A stretch of DNA of 12,447 nt. Source: an uncultured Kiloniellales bacterium (GTDB lineage: Bacteria; Pseudomonadota; Alphaproteobacteria; Kiloniellales; JAKSDN01). The stretch is taken from the NCBI GenBank assembly GCA_947259625.1, contig CAMYMY010000083.1:1-12447 (forward strand), read 5' to 3'. The position numbers and the translations under genes are program-made. The notes below the pieces were generated by a model that saw nothing but the letters and a program-made list of their open reading frames with translations, searched no databases and was not told the origin of the DNA. Position 1 is the first letter of the stretch, and each line of letters starts with the position of its first letter. Of the stretch, positions 7,841 to 12,447 are shown in pieces.

Positions 7841-8200
7841 GTGCCGCGGCCCCGGCTGCGCGTCCTGCTCGGCTCGGCGACCGCCATGGGGCCGGGCAAG
7901 GCCGACTTGCTGGAGGCGATCGACGCCGAGGGCTCGATCACCGGCGCGGCGCGGCGCATGGGCATGTCCTACCGCCGGGCCTGGTTGCTGGTCGAAGCCA
8001 TGAACGCATGCTTCCGCAGGCCCCTGGTCGAGACCGCGCGCGGCGGGCGGCGCGGCGGCGGCGCTCGCCTGACGGCGCTGGGACGCGAGGCGCTGGTGCG
8101 CTACCGCGCCATGGAGGCCAAGGCGGTGGCGAGCCTCGAGCCCGACATGGCGGCTTTCTCCGAATTTCTGTCGTCCCGGGCCACGAAGAGGCTTCGCTAG
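7841..8200 (+). CDS. modE: ModE-like molybdenum regulator, DNA-binding domain only
   Basis: This 119-residue protein matches the N-terminal winged helix-turn-helix of ModE. LLEAIDAEGSITGAARRMGM (23-42) and SYRRAWLLVEAMN (43-55) are the helices, RGGRRGGGARLTALG (67-81) is the wing, and a long helix (82-105) follows. E. coli ModE is about 262 residues and adds two molbindin domains that bind molybdate; these are absent here, so the protein either senses molybdate through a partner or is a constitutive DNA-binding form. The start is GTG 7841, supported by GGAGG 7 nt upstream, within the end of hisI. It lies upstream of modABC on the same strand, 99 nt from modA, with a ModE-like dyad between them. 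The assignment is good; the mode of sensing is unknown. Confidence 0.85.
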   Translation: MPRPRLRVLLGSATAMGPGKADLLEAIDAEGSITGAARRMGMSYRRAWLLVEAMNACFRRPLVETARGGRRGGGARLTALGREALVRYRAMEAKAVASLEPDMAAFSEFLSSRATKRLR

Positions 8201-8221
8201 ACCTCCAAGTCCCGCCTCGCC

Positions 8222-8250
8222 TGGACCAAGCCAGCCAAGCGTTGTATACC
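8222..8250 (+). promoter_or_regulatory. Predicted modABC promoter
   Basis: TGGACC (8222-8227) and TATACC (8245-8250) are spaced by 17 nt, each matching the consensus at four of six positions. Transcription would start near 8257, inside the ModE-box-like dyad, with a leader of about 43 nt before modA. Confidence 0.4.
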
Positions 8251-8264
8251 GTTGAATATAACCG
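8240..8264. promoter_or_regulatory. ModE-box-like operator upstream of modA
   Basis: The imperfect dyad CGTTGTATA-N7-ATATAACCG resembles the known ModE operator of E. coli modA, whose arms are of CGTTATAT type. It overlaps the predicted -10 and start, and the gene for a ModE-like protein lies immediately upstream. Each arm carries one extra base relative to the E. coli site, so the match is approximate. Its presence also argues against translation from the TTG at 8252. Confidence 0.55.
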
Positions 8265-8299
8265 ATTCCGCCCACGCGCGGCTCATTGTGGAAACCCAA

Positions 8300-9127
8300 A
8301 TGCGATCAACGCCGATATCTTCGCTGCCATGGTCCGGGCGACTGTTCGGTGTTGTCTGCCTTGTCGCCCCGCTCTTCGGCCTCGGGGCCACGCCGCCGCG
8401 GGCCGAGGATGTCACGATCTTCGCCGCCGCCAGCACGGCCAACGCGGTCAATGAAGTAGTCGAGCGTTATGCGGCAATGCTGGCGGAACCGGCCGGGGAC
8501 GGCCTGGCCGTGCGGCTGGTCTTTGCCGCCTCCTCGACCCTGGCCAAGCAGATCGCCCAGGGCGCCCCGGCGGACCTGTTTCTGTCGGCCAGCGTCGCGT
8601 GGATGGACTATCTCGCGCAGCGACAGGCGATCGCGCCGGCCAGCCGGATCGACCTGCTCGGCAACAGCCTGGTCCTGATCAGCCCGGCGGACAGCCCCTT
8701 GGCCCTGACCATAGAGCCCGGGTTCCCGCTGGCCGAGACGCTCGACGGCGGCCGTCTGGCCATCGGCGACCCGGCGCACGTGCCGGCCGGGATGTACGCC
8801 AAGGCGGCCTTGGAGACGCTGGGCGTATGGCCCACGGTGGCCGACAAGACCGCCCGGGCGGCCGATGTGCGCGCGGCGCGCGCCCTGGTGGACCGTGGCG
8901 AGGCGGCGGCCGGTATCGTTTACCGAAGCGATACGGCGATCAGCCGCCGGGTTCTCGTGGCGGGGGTGTTCCCCCGGGACTCCCACCCGCCCATCACTTA
9001 TCCGCTCGCCCTGGTGGCCGGGAGGTCCTCGCCCGAGGTCGAGCGCTTCTACCGCTTTCTCAGGGGACCGGAGGCCAGGGTGATCTTCCGCCGACATGGC
9101 TTTCTGAGTCCAGGCGGAGCCGGGTGA
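8300..9127 (+). CDS. modA: Molybdate ABC transporter, periplasmic binding protein
   Basis: This 275-residue protein binds molybdate (and probably tungstate) in the periplasm. Residues 1-35 form a signal peptide: a basic/polar start, a hydrophobic stretch (15-30), then PPRA with cleavage before EDVTIF. Ligand-binding serines are expected in FAAAST (41-46) and FAASST (75-80), both ModA hallmarks. The segment ADLFLSASVAWMDYL and the later GDPAHVPAGMYAKAALE are also typical. The start chosen is ATG 8300. The frame is open back to a TTG at 8252, but that codon sits in the predicted operator and would put a polar extension before the signal peptide. The upstream ribosome site is weak (GTGGAAA). modB follows after 4 nt. 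The cysteine at 20 does not form a lipobox. Confidence 0.92.
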   Translation: MRSTPISSLPWSGRLFGVVCLVAPLFGLGATPPRAEDVTIFAAASTANAVNEVVERYAAMLAEPAGDGLAVRLVFAASSTLAKQIAQGAPADLFLSASVAWMDYLAQRQAIAPASRIDLLGNSLVLISPADSPLALTIEPGFPLAETLDGGRLAIGDPAHVPAGMYAKAALETLGVWPTVADKTARAADVRAARALVDRGEAAAGIVYRSDTAISRRVLVAGVFPRDSHPPITYPLALVAGRSSPEVERFYRFLRGPEARVIFRRHGFLSPGGAG

Positions 9128-9131
9128 GCCT

Positions 9132-9824
9132 ATGCTGGAGTTGACGCCGCTGGAGCGCGAGGCGCTCGGCCTGAGCCTCACCGTCGCCTTCTGGAGCGTG
9201 CTGGCCAGCCTGCCGCTCGGCCTTGCCACCGCCTGGCTATTGGCGCGCCGCGAGTTCTACGGCAAGACCCTGCTGAACGGCCTGGTCCATCTGCCGCTGG
9301 TCGTGCCGCCGGTGGTAGTCGGCTATCTTCTGCTGCTGCTGTTCGGCCGCAGGGGACCCCTGGGCGCCTGGCTCTACGATGCTTTCGGCGTGACCGTGGC
9401 CTTTACCTGGAAGGGCGCCGCCCTGGCCGCCGCGGTCATGGCCTTCCCCCTGATGGTACGGGCCATGCGGCTGTCCCTGGAAGCGGTCGACCGCCGCCTC
9501 GAGGCGGCGGCGCGCACGCTGGGCGCCCGACGCTTCGAGGTCTTCCTGACCGTCACCCTGCCGTTGATGTCGCCCGGCATCCTGGCCGGCACGATACTGG
9601 CCTTCGCCCGCAGCCTGGGCGAGTTCGGCGCAACGATCACCTTCGTGTCGAACATCCCGGGCGAGACGCGGACCCTGCCGCTGGCGCTCTACAGCCTGAC
9701 CCAGACGCCGGACGGCGAAACCGGGGCGCTGCGCCTGACCGCGATCGCCGTGGTGCTGGCCTTCGCCTCCCTGGCCGCTTCGGAGGTCCTGGCGCGCCGC
9801 ATCAGGCGCCACATAGGCATCTGA
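9132..9824 (+). CDS. modB: Molybdate ABC transporter, permease
   Basis: This 230-residue inner-membrane protein (E. coli ModB is 229) forms the molybdate channel as a homodimer. Five to six hydrophobic segments are visible, at about 15-37, 49-70, 94-112, 150-160 and 200-220. The EAA loop that docks onto ModC is at 124-145 (EAAARTLGARRFEVFLTVTL), followed by SPGILAGTILAFARSLGEFGATI, very typical of ModB. ATG 9132 lies 4 nt after modA and modC follows after 5 nt, so the three genes are coupled. Confidence 0.95.
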   Translation: MLELTPLEREALGLSLTVAFWSVLASLPLGLATAWLLARREFYGKTLLNGLVHLPLVVPPVVVGYLLLLLFGRRGPLGAWLYDAFGVTVAFTWKGAALAAAVMAFPLMVRAMRLSLEAVDRRLEAAARTLGARRFEVFLTVTLPLMSPGILAGTILAFARSLGEFGATITFVSNIPGETRTLPLALYSLTQTPDGETGALRLTAIAVVLAFASLAASEVLARRIRRHIGI

Positions 9825-9829
9825 TCGTC

Positions 9830-10954
9830 ATGCTCGAAGTCAGCGTCCGAAAACGTCTGGCCGGATTCGATCTCGACATCAGCTTCTCATGCGAGAGCGC
9901 CGGCGTTATCGCCGTATTCGGCCGATCCGGGGCCGGCAAGACCACGCTGGTCAACATGCTGGCCGGCTTGCTCCGACCGGATTCCGGCCGGATCGCCGTC
10001 GGCGGCCGCACACTGTTCGACTCGGCGAGCGGCGTCGACGTGCCGCCGGAACGTCGCCGCCTCGGCTACGTGTTCCAGGAAGGCCGCCTATTTCCGCACC
10101 TGAGCGTTCGCGGCAACCTGGGCTATGGCTTGAAGCGCGTGCCGCCGGACGAGCGCCACATCGGCCTTGAACACATCGTCGACCTGCTCGGCCTCGAGGC
10201 CCTGCTGGCGCGCCGGCCGCACGACCTGTCCGGCGGCGAGAAACAGCGCGTCGCGCTCGGCCGGGCTCTGCTGGCGAACCCACGGCTTCTTCTCATGGAC
10301 GAACCCCTGGCCGCCCTGGACCAGCAGCGCAAGGCGGAGGTCCTGCCGTTTATCGAGCAGCTGCGCGACGACCTGGGCATTCCGATCGTCTACGTCAGCC
10401 ACGCCATGGAGGAAGTGATCCGCTTGGCCGACACGCTGGTCCTGGTCTCCGACGGGCGCACGGTCGCGGTCGGAGCGGTCGACGAGCTGACCAGCCGCCT
10501 GGACCTGCGCCCCTTGACCGGGCGCTACGAGGCCGGCGCCGTGATCGAGGCGCGGGTCGTCCGGCACGACGAGGAGTTCGAGCTCAGCGAACTCGCCTTT
10601 CCGGGCGGCACCTTGCGCGTGCCGGGGCTCGACCTCGCACCCGGCGCCGACCTGCGCATCCGGATCCGCGCCCGCGACGTGGCGCTCGCCCTCGAGCCGC
10701 CCAAGGACATCAGCATTCTCAACGTCTTCCCCGGCATGATCCGGGACATCGGCGCCGAGCCGGGTGCGCAGGTCGACATCCTGCTCGACCTCGGCGGCAC
10801 CGCGCTCTGGGCCCGGATCACGGCCCGCTCGCGCCAGGACCTGGGCCTCACCGTGGGCTCCCGCGTCTATGCGCTGGTCAAGGCCGTGGCCATCGACCGA
10901 CACGTGCTCGGCCGCAGCGCCGGCCGTCCGCGCTTCCTGTCCAAACCGGGCTGA
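9830..10954 (+). CDS. modC: Molybdate ABC transporter, ATP-binding subunit
   Basis: This 374-residue ATPase energises ModB. Walker A is GRSGAGKT (31-38), the Q-loop is VFQEGRLFPHL (Gln83), the signature is LSGGEKQR (133-140), Walker B is LLLMDEP (153-159), and the H-loop is His191 in YVSHAMEE. A C-terminal molbindin/TOBE domain (about 296-358, starting NVFPGMIRDIG) may bind oxyanion and inhibit transport when molybdate is plentiful. The length fits ModC (about 350-370). There is little Shine-Dalgarno before ATG 9830, so it relies on coupling to modB. No clear terminator follows; 10955-11099 holds no gene or obvious element. Confidence 0.95.
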   Translation: MLEVSVRKRLAGFDLDISFSCESAGVIAVFGRSGAGKTTLVNMLAGLLRPDSGRIAVGGRTLFDSASGVDVPPERRRLGYVFQEGRLFPHLSVRGNLGYGLKRVPPDERHIGLEHIVDLLGLEALLARRPHDLSGGEKQRVALGRALLANPRLLLMDEPLAALDQQRKAEVLPFIEQLRDDLGIPIVYVSHAMEEVIRLADTLVLVSDGRTVAVGAVDELTSRLDLRPLTGRYEAGAVIEARVVRHDEEFELSELAFPGGTLRVPGLDLAPGADLRIRIRARDVALALEPPKDISILNVFPGMIRDIGAEPGAQVDILLDLGGTALWARITARSRQDLGLTVGSRVYALVKAVAIDRHVLGRSAGRPRFLSKPG

Positions 10955-11099
10955 GCCGAAGGCCACTCAAGGGTTTGCCAACACTCAGAGAATAGGTCCC
11001 GGGCGCCTCTCGAATTCGGAGCCACCCCCGGTCCGGAATCCCGCAAATTCTAACCCGTAGGTCACACGTCGGCCGGAGTGGCGGATTGGAAGTTCGCCG

Positions 11100-11119
11100 G
11101 TGTTGCATCCGTGTTGCAT
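11100..11119. repeat. Tandem GTGTTGCAT repeat next to the tRNA-Arg 3' end
   Basis: GTGTTGCAT occurs at 11100-11108 and 11111-11119, an 11-bp tandem period, starting 29 bp beyond the tRNA 3' end. Short direct repeats beside a tRNA 3' end can be arm-type integrase sites of an att region, but no integrase and no duplicated tRNA end is present in the window. Confidence 0.4.
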
Positions 11120-11147
11120 GGATTTCCCGGTATGGACATATGAAATC

Positions 11148-11224
11148 TGGCGACCCCGGCAGGATTCGAACCTGCGACCTGCGGATTAGAAGTCCGCTGC
11201 TCTATCCAGCTGAGCTACGGGGTC
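11148..11224 (-). tRNA. tRNA-Arg (anticodon UCU)
   Basis: The minus strand folds as a full cloverleaf. The acceptor GACCCCG (11224-11218) pairs with CGGGGTC (11158-11152); the D arm is GCTC...GAGC. The anticodon stem GCGGA/TCCGC holds loop CTTCTAA with anticodon TCT at 11190-11188. The variable loop is AGGTC, and the T arm is GCAGG-TTCGAAT-CCTGC. The discriminator is G (11151) and the genomic CCA is at 11150-11148. It reads AGA (and by wobble AGG) arginine codons. It lies 34 nt downstream of the NDUFS4-like gene on the same strand. Confidence 0.97.
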
Positions 11225-11240
11225 GCGGCGGGCCGCGCCT

Positions 11241-11256
11241 GGCCCTTCATCGGGCC
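11241..11256 (-). terminator. Hairpin after the NDUFS4-like gene
   Basis: GGCCC (11241-11245) and GGGCC (11252-11256) form a 5-bp stem with a TTCATC loop, directly after the stop codon at 11259 on the minus strand and before the tRNA. It has no U-tract, so it may be an RNA processing or 3'-end structure rather than a true terminator. Confidence 0.25.
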
Positions 11257-11258
11257 CG

Positions 11259-11564
11259 TCAATGGGTCCAGCGGCCGAGGCGGTCGGACCTGAAATTGTC
11301 GGCATAGGCCTTGGGCCGGAACACCTTCTCCTGCGGCGTTTCCAGCGTGTACATGAAACCGTGACTGCGGGCAAAAGCCACCGCCTCCTCGGAGCTGTCG
11401 AAGCGCAGCCGGACCTGGCCCTTGGTGTCCCGCGACGAGGTCCAGCCCATGAGTGGCTCGACCTGGCGAGCCGCCTCCGGCTCGAACTCCAGCACCCAGC
11501 GCTGGGTGTTCGCCCGACCGGACTGCATCGCGGTCTTCGACGGCTGATAAATGCGAACCTGCAT
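11259..11564 (-). CDS. NADH dehydrogenase (complex I) accessory subunit, NDUFS4-like
   Basis: This 101-residue protein is of the ETC complex I conserved-region family, the bacterial counterpart of mitochondrial NDUFS4 (18 kDa subunit). The motif WTSSRDTKGQVRLRF (41-55), the SSEEAVAFARSHGFMY stretch (57-72), and the ending FRPKAYADNF...RLGRWTH (82-101) are diagnostic. In alphaproteobacteria it is an accessory part of the peripheral arm of NADH:quinone oxidoreductase near the NADH-oxidising module and is not itself catalytic. The start is ATG 11564 with AGGGA upstream; the frame extends to 11633 without similarity. It is encoded apart from the nuo operon, which is not in this window, and a tRNA-Arg follows. 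Confidence 0.9.
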   Translation of the reverse strand: MQVRIYQPSKTAMQSGRANTQRWVLEFEPEAARQVEPLMGWTSSRDTKGQVRLRFDSSEEAVAFARSHGFMYTLETPQEKVFRPKAYADNFRSDRLGRWTH

Positions 11565-11956
11565 CGTCGTCCCTTTCGAAACGGCCCGGCCCGGGCCCCG
11601 CACCACCCGACCGATACCCCCAGAAGGCGGCACCGGGAAGGCGTCTCCAGACCCGGTCCAGGGCGGAAAATACGGGCATTTGGGGGCCCATGCAAGCCAC
11701 GCCGGACAAACCTCTCCCCGGCAGCGCCCGGACGCTCCTGTACGCTCTGAGCCGCCTGGACACGCCGAAGAACCGTCCCGAGAAACCTTGGCAAATGGCC
11801 CGGCACCCGCGGGCGTGGCAACGACTGCCTATCAATGGGCCGAAAGGCGAACCATGGCGTCAAGCCCGGTAATTAACTACAGAAATTCATCATATTTGCT
11901 ATGTGTCGAACTTCCCCCGAGGCTTTGCATCCCGTGCAACGAGCGGTGGGCTCGCA
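11565..11956. other. Non-coding stretch between the NDUFS4-like and EAL genes
   Basis: I see no supported gene in these 392 bp. GGCCCGGGCC (11588-11597) is a palindrome in the presumed leader of the NDUFS4-like gene. A patch at about 11869-11905 is clearly AT-richer than its surroundings and could hold a promoter, but I could not fit a -35/-10 pair there on either strand. The open frames that cross the stretch on the plus strand look like GC-driven shadows. Confidence 0.5.
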
Positions 11957-12447
11957 TCAGACGGCCACTGGCCGTTTCCACGAGCTAAGCCAGCGTGCGA
12001 AGTCCTGGGCCGGGAGGGGCTGGCTGAACAGGAAGCCTTGCAGCTCGTCGCACCCCTTGCTGCGCAGGTAGGTCACCTGCTCTTCCAATTCCACGCCTTC
12101 GGCGATGACCTTGAGGTTGAGGCTATGCCCCATCTTGATCACGGCCTCGGTGATCGCGGCATCGTCGGGCTCGGTGGTCAGATCCCGGACAAAGGACCGG
12201 TCGATCTTGAGGCGGTGCACGGGGAACCGCTTGAGATAGGCGAGCGACGAATACCCGGTCCCGAAATCGTCGATCGATATCTCCACGCCGAGGTCGTGAA
12301 TCAAGTGGAACTCGTCGATGACCTGCTCGGTATCCTCCATCATCATGCCTTCGGTGATCTCCAGTTCCAGCAATCGCGGGTCCAGGCCGGTCTCCTGAAG
12401 GGTCCTCTTCAAGGCGGCGACGAAGTCGCTGTCCCGGAACTGACGGG
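11957..12447 (-). CDS. EAL-domain c-di-GMP phosphodiesterase, C-terminal part (5' truncated by the window edge)
   Basis: The last 162 residues of an EAL domain are visible, entering from the right edge. The first visible part, RQFRDSDFV, continues as LELEITE with a metal-ligand-type Glu. Then come IDDFGTGYSSLAYLKRFP with the Asp pair, LKIDRSFV with the active-site Lys, VIAEGVE with the general-base Glu, and QGFLFSQPLP with the conserved Gln. All these active-site residues are intact, so this half looks competent to hydrolyse c-di-GMP to pGpG. The EAL motif itself and any GGDEF, PAS or membrane domains lie beyond the window. The gene ends at TGA 11959-11957, just past a 15-nt palindrome (11961-11975) formed by its last codons. 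Confidence 0.93.
   Translation of the reverse strand, partial: RQFRDSDFVAALKRTLQETGLDPRLLELEITEGMMMEDTEQVIDEFHLIHDLGVEISIDDFGTGYSSLAYLKRFPVHRLKIDRSFVRDLTTEPDDAAITEAVIKMGHSLNLKVIAEGVELEEQVTYLRSKGCDELQGFLFSQPLPAQDFARWLSSWKRPVAV

Noticed and set aside
8252..8299. Extended modA from TTG 8252
   Set aside because: The codon is rare as a start, has no ribosome site, lies inside the operator-like dyad, and would put a polar extension before the signal peptide.
6202..8454. Long open frames on both strands across metC, hisI and modE (plus 6202-8454, minus 6251-8299)
   Set aside because: They overlap three well-supported genes and give arginine/proline/glycine-rich translations without motifs. This is the usual effect of few stop codons in GC-rich DNA.
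8306..9229. Minus-strand open frame opposite modA
   Set aside because: modA, on the other strand, has a signal peptide and binding motifs. The antisense product shows nothing recognisable.
11262..11988. Overlapping plus-strand open frames from 11262 to 11988
   Set aside because: They run through the NDUFS4-like gene in antisense and into non-coding DNA, with arginine/proline-rich translations and no convincing ribosome site.

Overview
This window is GC-rich DNA with a strong GC third-position bias. It most likely comes from a chromosome of an alphaproteobacterium, perhaps Rhodospirillales-like. Three things point there: an aapJQMP general L-amino-acid ABC operon, an NDUFS4-type accessory subunit of respiratory complex I, and a stand-alone hisI gene. 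No transposase, integrase, CRISPR array, phage gene or toxin module is visible. It reads as an ordinary core or housekeeping region rather than an island, and I do not see a new multi-gene system in it.

Layout from left to right. (1) The 3' end of an alanine-dehydrogenase-family gene (+, to 305) converges on a LysR-type regulator (-, 335-1228). (2) That regulator is divergent from a small YciI-like gene (+, 1304-1600). The 75 bp between them hold a dyad, a pair of direct repeats 42 bp apart and a good -35 element. (3) The aapJ-aapQ-aapM-aapP operon runs on the minus strand from 5902 down to 1665 and encodes a periplasmic binding protein, two permeases and an ATPase. A strong hairpin lies between aapJ and aapQ, and three back-to-back dyads lie over the predicted aapJ promoter. 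(4) On the plus strand, metC, hisI and a short modE-like regulator (6218-8200) are tightly spaced. (5) The molybdate transporter modABC follows (8300-10954), preceded by a promoter that overlaps a ModE-box-like dyad. (6) On the minus strand come a tRNA-Arg(UCU), the NDUFS4-like gene, about 390 bp of non-coding DNA, and the 3' end of an EAL-domain c-di-GMP phosphodiesterase gene that runs off the window.

How the parts work together: Aap imports amino acids, and the partial gene at the left edge could deaminate alanine. ModE, encoded just upstream, probably represses modABC when molybdate is sufficient. MetC and HisI are methionine and histidine biosynthesis enzymes that seem to share a transcript with modE. 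The most notable oddity is in aapP: eight residues that the family carries directly after the H-loop histidine are absent, in frame, while everything around them is intact. The short ModE without a molybdate-binding domain and the layered operator region before aapJ are the next most interesting points.
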